Positions 15,791-25,282 of a stretch of DNA of 64,000 bases are shown piece by piece; position 1 is the stretch's first letter; each line of letters begins with the position of its first letter. The stretch covers positions 2,294,001 through 2,358,000 of the forward strand of contig CP065012.1 in the NCBI GenBank assembly GCA_016699815.1. Direction: 5' to 3'. The notes under the pieces were generated by a model, which searched no databases, was not told the DNA's origin, and saw only the letters and a program-made list of their open reading frames with translations. The translations under genes were made by a program, and so were the position numbers. The stretch comes from Chitinophagaceae bacterium (GTDB lineage: Bacteria; Bacteroidota; Bacteroidia; Chitinophagales; Chitinophagaceae).

Positions 15791-17254
15791 ATGTTATTAC
15801 AGGATTTATTATATAAAACTTCGGTTAATGCTGTAAACGGCAGCACGGCAATTCCTATTAATGCATTGCAAATAGATTCCCGTGCCATTCAAAAAGGAAA
15901 TTGTTTTATTGCAATAAAAGGTACAGGTGCCGATGGGCATAGTTTTATAAATGCCGCTATTAAAAACGGCGCTTTGGCAATTGTGTGTGAAGAAATGCCG
16001 GATAAGCCGGTAAATAATGTAACTTATATACAAGTAAATGATTCAGCAGAAGCCGCAGGAATAATGGCCCACCTGTTTTTTGAAGAGCCCACTTTAAAAA
16101 TGAAATTAGTTGCTGTTACCGGCACAAATGGAAAAACTACGGTAGCAACTTTACTGTACAAATTATTTTCAGCAACCGGGTTTCACTGTGGGTTAATAAG
16201 TACCGTTGAAAATAGAATTGGCAACAATATCATTCCGGCTACGCATACCACACCCGATGCCATTCAATTAAACAGCCTCCTGAAAAGAATGCAAGAAGCC
16301 GGCTGTACCTATGTATTTATGGAATGCAGCAGCCATGCCATACAACAAAAAAGAATTGCAGGGCTTGAGTTTACTGGTGCCTTATTCACTAACATAACGC
16401 ATGACCACCTGGATTACCACAAAACATTTGAAGCCTATATCAACGTAAAAAAATCATGGTTTAATAATCTGCCCGCAACTGCATTTGCCATAAGCAATGC
16501 CGATGATAAACGTGGTGCGGTGATGTTGCAAAATACCAGGGCAAAAAAGTATTTCTATAGTTTAAAAACCCTTGCAGACTATAAAGGAAAAATTTTGAGC
16601 AACAGCCTTTCTGGCCTGCACATGATGGTGAATGATACCGAAGTATTTTTTAAAATGATTGGCGAGTTTAATGCTTATAATTTACTGGCCGTTTATGGCG
16701 CTGCCATTTGCCTCGGCATTGATAAGCAGGAAGCTTTACAGGTTTTAAGCCAGCTTGATGGCGCCGAAGGAAGATTTGAATACCTGGTAAGTAGCAATGA
16801 AAAAGTAGTGGGTATTGTGGATTATGCACACACGCCTGATGCATTATTGAACGTATTGGCAACCATTAATAACCTGCGCCATGGAAACGAAAAAATTATT
16901 ACCGTCGTGGGATGTGGTGGCAACAGAGATAAAACCAAAAGGCCGGTGATGGCAGAAGTTGCCTGTGAACATAGCGATAAAGTAATTTTTACATCAGACA
17001 ATCCTCGAAAAGAAAATCCAGGGCAAATCATTAAAGAAATGGAAGCCGGAGTACATGCAGGATTAAAAAAAAAATTTATCAGCATAGTAGATAGAAGGGA
17101 AGCTATAAAAACGGCAGTGAGTTTAAGTGAAAAAGAAGATATCGTTTTAATTGCCGGTAAAGGCCATGAAAAGTACCAGGATATTGATGGCATTAAACAT
17201 GATTTCGATGATAAGCAGGTTTTATTGGAAATGTTTACCATGCTGGAAAAATAG
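15791..17254 (+). CDS. murE: UDP-MurNAc-L-Ala-D-Glu:meso-DAP ligase
   Basis: MurE adds the third stem-peptide residue to the cytoplasmic peptidoglycan precursor. The 487-residue protein shows the Mur ligase ATP motif VTGTNGKTT, the middle-domain TNITHDHLDYHKTFEAY and the C-terminal VDYAHTPDAL. The DNPRKENP motif marks meso-diaminopimelate-using enzymes; lysine enzymes have a different sequence here. It starts 6 bases after ftsI. murF, which usually follows murE, is not in this cluster. Confidence 0.96.
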   Translation: MLLQDLLYKTSVNAVNGSTAIPINALQIDSRAIQKGNCFIAIKGTGADGHSFINAAIKNGALAIVCEEMPDKPVNNVTYIQVNDSAEAAGIMAHLFFEEPTLKMKLVAVTGTNGKTTVATLLYKLFSATGFHCGLISTVENRIGNNIIPATHTTPDAIQLNSLLKRMQEAGCTYVFMECSSHAIQQKRIAGLEFTGALFTNITHDHLDYHKTFEAYINVKKSWFNNLPATAFAISNADDKRGAVMLQNTRAKKYFYSLKTLADYKGKILSNSLSGLHMMVNDTEVFFKMIGEFNAYNLLAVYGAAICLGIDKQEALQVLSQLDGAEGRFEYLVSSNEKVVGIVDYAHTPDALLNVLATINNLRHGNEKIITVVGCGGNRDKTKRPVMAEVACEHSDKVIFTSDNPRKENPGQIIKEMEAGVHAGLKKKFISIVDRREAIKTAVSLSEKEDIVLIAGKGHEKYQDIDGIKHDFDDKQVLLEMFTMLEK

Positions 17255-17295
17255 TAGCAAAAAGAGTTTAACTCATTATAAAGCAATAGTAGTTT

Positions 17296-18609
17296 ATGTT
17301 GTATTATTTATTTGATTGGCTTACTGAACACTGGAAAGTATCTCTCTTTCCGGGCAGCGGGCTTTTTCAGTTTATAACCTTCAGGGTTTTGCTTGCGCTT
17401 ATTTTGAGTTTGTTTATAACCATTGTATACGGCAAAAAGTTAATCAGGTATTTGCAGGCAAAGCAATTGGGTGAATCGGTAAGGGATCTTGGCCTGGCAG
17501 GTGAACAGCAGAAAAAAGGCACACCCACCATGGGCGGAATTATTTTGTTGCTGGCTATTATTATCCCAACAATTTTGTTTGCCAATATTGATAAAGTGTA
17601 TGTAAGACTTATGCTGTTGTGTACGGTGTGGCTGGGAGCCATTGGCTTTATAGATGATTATCTAAAAATAAGGGCAAAGCGGATTGCCAAAGAAAAAGGG
17701 ATTGAATATAAAAAATCTGATGCAGACGGATTGGCCGGCAGGTTCAAAATATTTGGGCAGGTAATGCTGGGCATAATCGTTGGAGCTACGCTTTATTTTA
17801 GCCCGAATGTGATTGTAAAGCGGGAAGTAATCCGTGCCAATGAAGCAGCGCCATTGCCGGTAATAGATAAGGACGGCCATTCCATAAAATACGATTCATT
17901 TATGGTAGATGGTAAAAAAAGGGTTTTTGTAAATGCAAAAGATATGATTACTACAATACCATTTGTAAAAAATCATGAGTTCAATTACGCAAAGCTAATG
18001 CCCAAAAGCCTTGAAAATTATTCTTATGTGCTCTACATTATACTGGTAATATTTATTGTTACTGCTGTTTCCAATGGCGCAAATATTACCGATGGGCTTG
18101 ATGGGCTGGCAACCGGAGTGAGTGCTGTAATAGGGATTGGCCTCGGCATTTTTGCTTATGTAAGCGGCAATATTAAGCTGGCAGATTACCTGAATATAAT
18201 GTATATACCCAACCTTGGTGAGCTGAGTATTTTTATTGCTGCTTTTGTGGGGGCATGTATTGGTTTTTTATGGTACAATGCTTACCCGGCACAGGTTTTT
18301 ATGGGAGATACGGGGAGCCTTGCTTTAGGTGGAATCATTGCGGCGCTGGCTATAATTATTAGAAAAGAATTATTGATACCCATTTTTTGTATGGTGTTTT
18401 TTGTGGAAAGCCTAAGTGTTATAATACAGGTAAGTTACTTTAAATACACTAAAAAAAAGTATGGCGAAGGCAGGCGTGTTTTTTTAATGAGCCCGCTACA
18501 CCATCATTATCAAAAGCTGGGATATCATGAAAGTAAAATAGCTGTAAGGTTTTGGATTATAACCATCTTTTGCGTAGCCACAGCAATAGTTACGCTTAAG
18601 CTGAGATAA
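17296..18609 (+). CDS. mraY: Phospho-N-acetylmuramoyl-pentapeptide transferase
   Basis: MraY makes lipid I by transferring phospho-MurNAc-pentapeptide to undecaprenyl phosphate in the inner membrane. Conserved pieces are KKGTPTMGG, GFIDDYLK with the Asp pair, TDGLDGLATG, FMGDTGSLALGG and SPLHHHYQKLGYHE. At 437 residues it is about 75 longer than the E. coli enzyme. The extra length is a hydrophilic insertion around residues 175-240, starting after FSPNVIVKRE; I recall similar insertions in other Bacteroidota. A 305-base gap with repeats separates it from murD. Confidence 0.96.
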   Translation: MLYYLFDWLTEHWKVSLFPGSGLFQFITFRVLLALILSLFITIVYGKKLIRYLQAKQLGESVRDLGLAGEQQKKGTPTMGGIILLLAIIIPTILFANIDKVYVRLMLLCTVWLGAIGFIDDYLKIRAKRIAKEKGIEYKKSDADGLAGRFKIFGQVMLGIIVGATLYFSPNVIVKREVIRANEAAPLPVIDKDGHSIKYDSFMVDGKKRVFVNAKDMITTIPFVKNHEFNYAKLMPKSLENYSYVLYIILVIFIVTAVSNGANITDGLDGLATGVSAVIGIGLGIFAYVSGNIKLADYLNIMYIPNLGELSIFIAAFVGACIGFLWYNAYPAQVFMGDTGSLALGGIIAALAIIIRKELLIPIFCMVFFVESLSVIIQVSYFKYTKKKYGEGRRVFLMSPLHHHYQKLGYHESKIAVRFWIITIFCVATAIVTLKLR

Positions 18610-18689
18610 AAAAGTTTAGGGAAAATTGAAATGCTGTAAAAGGTATCCACTCTTTCCCTTGTCCGTTGGTGAAACTAACCTGTTAAGTT

Positions 18690-18900
18690 CTATGCCAGTG
18701 AAAAACCTTTTTTAAGAATGTTGGCGGGTGAAAAGTGGAAACCAGTTACCCGTTAAATTCTATACTGTTGAAAAACCTTTTTATTGGGAAGCTGCAAGGC
18801 AATTTTGTCCTGTATGCCTATACCCATGAAGAACCAAATTTTTGTAATGCTGAACGCACAAGATGTATTAGCGCTCAATACTCATGAAGAACCAATTTTT
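18690..18900 (+). repeat. Four-copy imperfect repeat in the mraY-murD gap
   Basis: The only long gap inside the dcw cluster (18610-18914) holds four imperfect copies of a roughly 24-base unit, starting at 18690, 18760, 18818 and 18876 (steps 70, 58, 58). The core reads CTATaCC-aTGAAgAACC followed by a T-rich end. Copies 1 and 2 share TGAAAAACCTTTTT and also a preceding GTTAArTTCTAT. Copies 3 and 4 share CATGAAGAACCAA. There is no strong dyad symmetry or T-tract hairpin that would make it a simple terminator. Function unknown. Confidence 0.6.
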
Positions 18901-18918
18901 AAAGCATTACGGATGTGA
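18826..18918 (+). CDS. Possible 30-codon ORF overlapping the murD start
   Basis: ATG 18826 opens a 30-residue frame (MKNQIFVMLNAQDVLALNTH..., ending KALRM) whose TGA at 18916-18918 overlaps the murD GTG (ATGTGA). Stop-start overlap is typical of translational coupling, and murD starts with a weak GTG. However, the frame is made largely of repeat copies 3 and 4 and has no recognisable domain, so it may be accidental. Confidence 0.2.
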   Translation: MKNQIFVMLNAQDVLALNTHEEPIFKALRM

Positions 18919-20254
18919 AAAAGAGAATGGTAATATTAGGAGCTGCCGAAAGCGGAGTTGGCGCTGCAATACTTGCCAGTAAGCAGGGCTACGAAGTGTT
19001 TGTAAGCGATAGTGGTATCATTAAGGATACTTATAGGATGGAGTTAAATAAGTATGGGATAATTTTTGAACAGGGCGGCCATACCGAAGATCTTATACTT
19101 AATGCAAGCGAAGTAATGAAGAGCCCGGGTATCCCGGAAAAAAACAGCCTGGTAAAAAAATAAGGGCAGCAGGCATTCCGGTTATCAGTGAAATTGAATT
19201 GGCTTACCGGTATAAAGGAAAAAGTAAAATAATAGGGATAACAGGGAGCAATGGAAAAACTACCACCACTTCGCTGATCTACCACATCTGTAAACATGCA
19301 GGTTTGGATTGTGCGGTGGTAGGGAATATAGGGTTTTCATTTGCCAGGCAGGTGGCCGAAGAACCCAAAGAATGGTATATAGCAGAGATCAGTTCTTTTC
19401 AATTAGATGATATCAGCAGTTTCAGGCCAGATGTTGCTGTGTTAACAAATATTACCGAAGACCACCTGGACCGATATAATTATAAAGTTGAAAATTATAT
19501 AAAAAGCAAGTTTAGAATTATTGAAAACCAAAATGAAAACGATGTGTTTGTGTACTGTGCAGATGATGAATTAACAATAAAGAATATTACTAACTATACC
19601 ATTAAATCTATACCAGCACCAATTGCCATGAATAAAGAACTACCACAAGGCGCTTATTTAACCAATGCTCAAATGCATATTAAATGGCGCACAGAAGAAA
19701 TGCAAATGAGTATCAACGATTTTGCGCTTAAAGGAAAACACAATTATTATAATAGTATGGCAGCAAGCATGGCTACAACAGCAATTGATATCCGAAAGGA
19801 AAAAATAAGAGAAGCATTGCAAACTTTCGAAACGCTGGAACACCGCATGGAACCTGTTGCTACAATTAAAGGCGTAGAATTTATTAATGATAGCAAAGCC
19901 ACCAATGTAAACAGTACCTGGTATGCTTTGGAAAGCATGGAAAAACCTGTGGTACTCATCTTAGGCGGCGTAGATAAAGGAAACGACTATGCTATTCTTA
20001 AAGAATTGGTTGCCGAAAAAGTAAAAGCTATTGTATGCCTGGGTACCGATAACTTAAAAATTCATGAAGCTTTTGCAAATGTAGTACCTCAAATTGTAAA
20101 TACTGATAATGCTGTAGATGCTGTAGCAACGGCTTTTCATTTTGCCGGCAAAGGTGATGTGGTTTTGCTTAGCCCGGCTTGTGCAAGTTTCGATTTATTT
20201 AAAAATTATGAAGACAGGGGGCTGCAATTTAAAAAAGCTGTAAAAAACCTTTAG
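18915..20254 (+). pseudogene. murD: UDP-MurNAc-L-Ala:D-Glu ligase, interrupted by a one-base frameshift
   Basis: MurD adds D-glutamate to UDP-MurNAc-L-Ala. The first 82 codons (GTG 18915 to TAA 19161-19163) encode the N-terminal domain (VILGAAESGVGAAILA; MKSPGIPEKN). The rest, read one frame over, resumes with IRAAGIPVISEIELAY and contains GITGSNGKTTTTSL, ISSFQLDDISSF, TNITEDHLDRY and NDSKATNVNSTWYAL. The break lies in a run of seven A at 19154-19160; eight A would restore one continuous 446-residue MurD of normal length. As murD is essential, a sequencing or assembly error or slippage is more likely than real loss. Spacing to ftsW is 5 bases. Confidence 0.88.
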
Positions 20255-20259
20255 TAGTA

Positions 20260-21552
20260 ATGGCCGAAAACCTAAATATTAAATCTATTTTAAGCCCGGG
20301 GCTTAGTAATATGGGTGGCAGCCTTGTAAATAAAACAAGGGGCGACAGGGTAATTTGGGCAATTGTAATTATCCTTACGCTTGCCAGTTTATTACTGGTG
20401 TATAGCAGTACAGGTTCGCTGGCATATAGAATGAGTAAAAGCAATGAAAGTTACTTGTTTAAACAATTTGCCTTTATCATCTTTGGTTTATTTATTATTT
20501 ACTGGGCACACCGCATCAATTATACCATTTATTCCAGGGTGGCTATAATTTTATTTTTAGCGTCTGTTCCTTTATTGATTTACACTTTAGCAGCAGGAGT
20601 AGAGTTAAACGCTGGCAGCCGTTGGATAAAGCTTCCGGTAATTAACATGACCATGCAAACATCCGACCTTGCAAAGCTTGCATTGTTTATGTACCTGGGC
20701 CGCCAGCTGAGCCGCAAGCAAAAAGTAATTAAAGATTTCAAAAAAGGATTTCTACCCATACTTTCACCGGTGATTTTAATTTGCAGTTTAATAGCGCCGG
20801 CAAACCTTTCTACGGCCATACTTATTGCCGGCACCAGTTTTATTCTCATGTTTATCGGCCGGGTAAATACCAAACATATATTGGCAACTTTGGGTATTGC
20901 TTTTATTCCTATAGTATTACTGGTGGGTATTGCCATTAGCACCTACGATAAAGAAACGCATGAAACAAAAAAACTGCCGGGTATCCTCACCATGGGCCGA
21001 ATACCCACATGGATAAGCAGGGTGCAAACATTTTATTATGGCAGTAATGAATTGGAAAGTGATAAAACCTACCAGGTAAATCAGGCAAAAATTGCCATTG
21101 CAAAAGGGGGCATATTGGGGGTGGGGCCGGGCAACAGCGAACAAAGGAATTTTTTGCCACACAGCTACAGCGATTTTATTTATGCCATCATAATTGAAGA
21201 ATATGGTTTGTTTGGCGCAGCATTTATAGTTTTTATTTACCTGTTATTTCTTTACAGGTGCATCCGCATTTACAAAAGGTGCCCTTATGCCTTTGGTGCT
21301 TTCCTGGCATTGGGGTTAAGTTTTATGCTGGCCATTCAGGCTATGGCAAATATGGCTGTTAACGTAGGCCTGTTCCCCAACACAGGTGTTACGCTGCCAT
21401 TGGTAAGTATGGGCGGCAGCAGTTTTTTATTTACCTGTCTTTCTATTGGTATTATCTTAAGCGTGTCCCGAAATGTAGAGCAGCAGGAAGGAACCCAGGT
21501 TGAAGAAATTAAAAAGGAAATTGAAGAAGAGGAGGTAAAAGAAATTGAATAA
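20260..21552 (+). CDS. ftsW: Lipid II polymerase FtsW (SEDS family)
   Basis: FtsW is the septal glycan polymerase that works with FtsI. The 430-residue protein has about ten membrane spans and SEDS signatures. These include VYSSTGSLAY after the first span, GSRWIKLP, the long periplasmic loop with IPTWISRVQTFYYG, and GGILGVGPGNSEQRNFLPHSYSDFIYAIIIEEYG. The final motif is FPNTGVTLPLVSMGGSSFL. The C-terminus ends in a Glu/Lys-rich tail of about 20 residues whose codons also contain the strong ribosome site of murG. Confidence 0.95.
   Translation: MAENLNIKSILSPGLSNMGGSLVNKTRGDRVIWAIVIILTLASLLLVYSSTGSLAYRMSKSNESYLFKQFAFIIFGLFIIYWAHRINYTIYSRVAIILFLASVPLLIYTLAAGVELNAGSRWIKLPVINMTMQTSDLAKLALFMYLGRQLSRKQKVIKDFKKGFLPILSPVILICSLIAPANLSTAILIAGTSFILMFIGRVNTKHILATLGIAFIPIVLLVGIAISTYDKETHETKKLPGILTMGRIPTWISRVQTFYYGSNELESDKTYQVNQAKIAIAKGGILGVGPGNSEQRNFLPHSYSDFIYAIIIEEYGLFGAAFIVFIYLLFLYRCIRIYKRCPYAFGAFLALGLSFMLAIQAMANMAVNVGLFPNTGVTLPLVSMGGSSFLFTCLSIGIILSVSRNVEQQEGTQVEEIKKEIEEEEVKEIE
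21531..21536 (+). promoter_or_regulatory. Strong Shine-Dalgarno (GGAGGT) for the murG TTG start
   Basis: GGAGGT, within AGAGGAGGT, lies 8 bases before TTG 21545. Purine-rich ribosome sites are uncommon in this window, and this one supports the TTG start of murG inside the end of ftsW. Confidence 0.6.
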
Positions 21553-22633
21553 GATTATTATAGCAGGTGGTGGAACAGGTGGGCACATTTTTCCGGCAAT
21601 TGCAATTGCCAATGCCATAAAAAAACAAAGCCCGGCAACAGAAATTTTATTTGTGGGCGCCAAAGGAAAAATGGAAATGGAAAAAGTGCCGCAGGCAGGG
21701 TATAAAATTGTTGCTATTGATATTGCAGGATTGAACAGGAGTTCTTTGATAAAAAATATTTTTTTGCCTTATAAATTGCTGAAAAGTTTTTTCCAGGTTG
21801 CTAAAATTTTTTCAAGGTTTAGGCCAGGTGCAGTAATTGGGGTTGGCGGCTATTCCAGTTTCCCCGTATTAAAGTATGCACAGCAAAAAGGGTTGCCCAC
21901 TTATATACACGAAAGCAATTCTTTTGCCGGGAAGAGCAACATCTGGCTATCTAAAAAAGCAAAAAAAATATTTACTGCATCTGCAGGTATGGAAAATTTT
22001 TTCCCGGCCAATAAAATAGTAGTAACGGGCAACCCGGTAAGAAAAGAAATTGTGCAAAGTGCTGTGAGTAAAAAAGAAGCATTACAATTTTTTAACCTTG
22101 ATGCAGCTACAACAACCATTTTGAGTATTGGCGGGAGCTTGGGCGCACAGAGTATTAACGAAGCCATTGCCCGGCACATAAATGAATTTACAGAAAATAA
22201 CCTGCAACTCATTTGGCAAACCGGTAAGCCCTTTAAACAAAAGGCCGAAGAGGTTGCAAAAAATTTGAGCAATGTATATGTAAGTGATTTTATTATGAGG
22301 ATGGATATGGCTTATGCCGCAGCAGACCTTGTTATTAGCCGCAGCGGTGCAATGGCCATTGCAGAATTGAGCGTGGTAAAAAAGCCAGCAGTATTTGTGC
22401 CTTACCCTTTTGCAGCCGAAAATCACCAGGTGGCCAATGCAAAAATGCTGGTAAACCAAAATGCGGCATTAATGGTGATGAATGATGATGCAGCAACAAA
22501 ACTTGTTGCGGAAGTAATAGCACTAAGCAAAAACGAGCAAAGGAGAAATGAACTAAAACAAAATATTGGAAAACTTGGGGTAACCAACGCAGATGATAGC
22601 ATTGCAACACAGGTATTAAATGACCTTAACTAA
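21545..22633 (+). CDS. murG: UDP-GlcNAc:undecaprenyl-PP-MurNAc-pentapeptide GlcNAc transferase
   Basis: MurG converts lipid I to lipid II on the inner face of the membrane. The 362-residue GT-B protein begins with NKIIIAGGGTGGHIFPAIAIA, then GVGGYSSFP, HESNSFAGKSN, GNPVRKEI and SIGGSLGAQSINEAI. It ends its acceptor/donor site with SRSGAMAIAELSVVKKPAVFVPYPFAAENHQ motifs. The start is TTG 21545, overlapping the ftsW stop by 8 bases and supported by an upstream GGAGGT. Confidence 0.96.
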   Translation: MNKIIIAGGGTGGHIFPAIAIANAIKKQSPATEILFVGAKGKMEMEKVPQAGYKIVAIDIAGLNRSSLIKNIFLPYKLLKSFFQVAKIFSRFRPGAVIGVGGYSSFPVLKYAQQKGLPTYIHESNSFAGKSNIWLSKKAKKIFTASAGMENFFPANKIVVTGNPVRKEIVQSAVSKKEALQFFNLDAATTTILSIGGSLGAQSINEAIARHINEFTENNLQLIWQTGKPFKQKAEEVAKNLSNVYVSDFIMRMDMAYAAADLVISRSGAMAIAELSVVKKPAVFVPYPFAAENHQVANAKMLVNQNAALMVMNDDAATKLVAEVIALSKNEQRRNELKQNIGKLGVTNADDSIATQVLNDLN

Positions 22634-22642
22634 ATATCAGGT

Positions 22643-24031
22643 TTGGAAAAAACAGGGAACATAATTGATAAAATTGAAAAGATAAAAGCGCCAGTTTACT
22701 TTTTGGGTATTGGCGGAATTGGCATGAGCGCCCTGGCAAGGTATTTTAATAGCCGAGGCCATAAAGTGAGCGGTTACGACCGTACAGAATCGGAGCTTAC
22801 AAAACAATTGGTTAAAGAAGGTATGATAATTCATTATGATGATAATATAAGCCTGGTTGAAAAAAATGCAGCCCTGGTAATTTATACTCCTGCAATTCCT
22901 GTAGGGCATAGTGAATTTAATTTTTTAAAAACCAATGGCTTCACCATTATTAAAAGAAGCGAAGCGCTGGGTTTAATTACAGAAAATAAATTGAATATAT
23001 GTGTTGCAGGCACGCATGGTAAAACAACAACAAGTGCTATGGTTGCCCACATTTTACGGGATAGTGGTTTTGGTTGCAATGCATTTTTGGGAGGTATTGC
23101 TACCAATTATAACAGTAATTTCTGGAGCAGCGAAAAAAATGTATGTGTGGCAGAGGCCGATGAATACGACAGGAGTTTTTTGAAATTAACGCCGGATGTT
23201 GCCGTAATCACCGCAATGGATGCCGATCACCTGGATATTTATGGTACAGAAAAAAATATGCAGGATGCTTTTATAGAGTTTACCCAGAGAATTAAGCCGG
23301 GCGGATTACTGATACACAAACAGGAACTTGCAAGAAGTAAGGAATTTAAAGCCGGCAAAACCTGGACGTATGGCGCCAGAAAAGAAAACGCAGATTCTTT
23401 TGCACAAAATGTAACTATTCAAAACGGCGCTTACAAATTTGATGTTACCATAAACAAGCAAACAATAAAAAATGTTGAGTTGAATATGGGTGGCAGGCAT
23501 AATATTGAGAATACGGTGGCGGCAATCGCCATTGCCAGGTATTTGGATATAGATGAAAAAAAAATTAAAAGTGCCGTTTCATCTTTTCAAGGAGTGAAGA
23601 GGAGGTTTGAGTATGTGCTTAAAAACAACAGGCATATTTTAATTGATGATTATGCCCACCATCCGGAAGAATTGAGGGCGCTTATTACCAGTGCAAAAGA
23701 ATTATATCCTGGTAAAAAATGCACAATTGTTTTTCAGCCCCATCTGTACAGCAGAACAAGAGACCTTGCCGATGGATTTGCCGAAGTGCTGGCAATTGCC
23801 GATGAAGTGGTTTTGTTGCCCATTTACCCGGCAAGGGAATTGCCTGTAGAAGGCGTAAACAGCGAAATGATTTTAAGCAAAATGAATATACAGCAAAAAA
23901 TAGTAGTATCTAAAACCGGCTTGCTGGAATTGCTGAAGAAAAATGAAACAGAATTATTAATAACGGCTGGCGCAGGCGATATAGATCTGTTATTGGCAGA
24001 AATAAAAAGCATTTTAGTAAACAATAATTGA
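22643..24031 (+). CDS. murC: UDP-MurNAc:L-Ala ligase
   Basis: MurC starts the stem peptide by adding L-alanine to UDP-MurNAc. The 462-residue protein has the N-terminal Rossmann motif FLGIGGIGMSALARYF, the ATP loop VAGTHGKTTTSAMVA, EADEYDRSFLKL, TAMDADHLDIYG, GVKRRFEY and DDYAHHPEELRA. The start is TTG 22643: no ATG in frame precedes the Rossmann motif. Its TGA shares one base with the ftsQ ATG (TGATG). Confidence 0.96.
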   Translation: MEKTGNIIDKIEKIKAPVYFLGIGGIGMSALARYFNSRGHKVSGYDRTESELTKQLVKEGMIIHYDDNISLVEKNAALVIYTPAIPVGHSEFNFLKTNGFTIIKRSEALGLITENKLNICVAGTHGKTTTSAMVAHILRDSGFGCNAFLGGIATNYNSNFWSSEKNVCVAEADEYDRSFLKLTPDVAVITAMDADHLDIYGTEKNMQDAFIEFTQRIKPGGLLIHKQELARSKEFKAGKTWTYGARKENADSFAQNVTIQNGAYKFDVTINKQTIKNVELNMGGRHNIENTVAAIAIARYLDIDEKKIKSAVSSFQGVKRRFEYVLKNNRHILIDDYAHHPEELRALITSAKELYPGKKCTIVFQPHLYSRTRDLADGFAEVLAIADEVVLLPIYPARELPVEGVNSEMILSKMNIQQKIVVSKTGLLELLKKNETELLITAGAGDIDLLLAEIKSILVNNN

Positions 24032-25224
24032 TGGCAGTAAATAAGCAACATATCGTAAAAGTATTGATTGGCTCTTTTTGGGGTGCATTAGGAGCTGCAG
24101 TGCTGGTATTGCTCATAGCTGCCATGCATAAAAAAAATGCAGCTAAATGTAATGGGGTAGATGTGGAGATTAGGGGCGTAAGCACTAACTTTTTTATAGA
24201 TGAAGCAGATATTATTGGCCTTATACAAAGAGAAGCTGGCGGTAAAATGGAAGGCAGGCCGGTAGAAAAATTTAATTTAAAAAAACTGGAAACCGGGCTC
24301 GAAAATGATGTTTGGATAAAACATGCCGAACTGTTCTTTGACAATAACGGAATATTAAAAGCCATAATTGATGAGCGGGAACCTGTGGCAAGGATTTTTT
24401 CCGCCACTGGTGCTACTTTTTATGTAGATAGCAGCAATATGATTTTACCATTGAGTGAAAAATTTTCTGCACGACTGCCGCTATTTACCAATTTTCCAGC
24501 AGATACCAAAGTGCTTAAGATAGCAGACAGTTTGTTGCTTAATAACATCAATAACCTGGCGCAAATAATCATGGCCGATTCTTTTTTAATGGGTATGATT
24601 GAACAGGTGGACATTGCCGCAGGCAATAGTTTTGAAATCATCCCTAAAATTGGGAAACAGGTAATTGAATTTGGAGATGCAAATAACGCAGGAGAAAAAT
24701 TTAATAAACTGAAACTTTTTTATAAAAACATTATGCTTAAAGCAGGCTGGAACAGATATAGTAATATTAATTTACAATATAAAGACCAGGTAGTGGCAAA
24801 ACTGAGAAATAAAGAGGATGTAATCGCCGATTCACTCCGCACATTGCAATTGCTAAAACTTATGGCAGATAAAGCTGAGGCAATGGCTTCGGATTCTTCA
24901 CTTGCCGGGCAATCTGCAGATAATAGTGATAAACCCGTGCAGGATAATGACATCATTCAGCATTCTTTTGAAAGAGAGGATGATGGAAACAATGAGCAAA
25001 TAGGAACCAATAACGTGGTACAACAAAATATTACCCCAGGAAACATAAATAGCATCACCTCTGAACCCACAAAACCTTTGGTAAAACCCGCCAAGCCAGC
25101 TCTTAAACCTGTTCCTATGAAGACAAAACCCTTGGAAAAACCCATTATTAAGCCGCCAGGAAATACTATTAATAAAATTGATTCCGGGAAAAAACCAAAA
25201 GCAGTAATGCCAGGGAACCATTAA
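24031..25224 (+). CDS. ftsQ: FtsQ-like cell-division protein with long Lys/Pro-rich tail
   Basis: This bitopic inner-membrane protein is encoded between murC and ftsA, where FtsQ (DivIB) belongs. Residues about 13-29 form the membrane span (IGSFWGALGAAVLVLLIAA). A POTRA-like segment (VDVEIRGVSTNFFIDEADII) and a beta domain (KHAELFFDNNGILKAIIDEREPVARIF, split by turns) follow. The last 120 residues are low-complexity, with repeated KP units (KPLVKPAKPALKPVP). The ATG at 24031 overlaps the murC TGA; a TTG one codon earlier is less likely. FtsQ diverges in sequence, so synteny and topology carry much of the call. Confidence 0.85.
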   Translation: MAVNKQHIVKVLIGSFWGALGAAVLVLLIAAMHKKNAAKCNGVDVEIRGVSTNFFIDEADIIGLIQREAGGKMEGRPVEKFNLKKLETGLENDVWIKHAELFFDNNGILKAIIDEREPVARIFSATGATFYVDSSNMILPLSEKFSARLPLFTNFPADTKVLKIADSLLLNNINNLAQIIMADSFLMGMIEQVDIAAGNSFEIIPKIGKQVIEFGDANNAGEKFNKLKLFYKNIMLKAGWNRYSNINLQYKDQVVAKLRNKEDVIADSLRTLQLLKLMADKAEAMASDSSLAGQSADNSDKPVQDNDIIQHSFEREDDGNNEQIGTNNVVQQNITPGNINSITSEPTKPLVKPAKPALKPVPMKTKPLEKPIIKPPGNTINKIDSGKKPKAVMPGNH

Positions 25225-25282
25225 AAATATTTTTCTTTTTATGGAACTAATACAAAACATACAAACACAAAAAAATACAACT

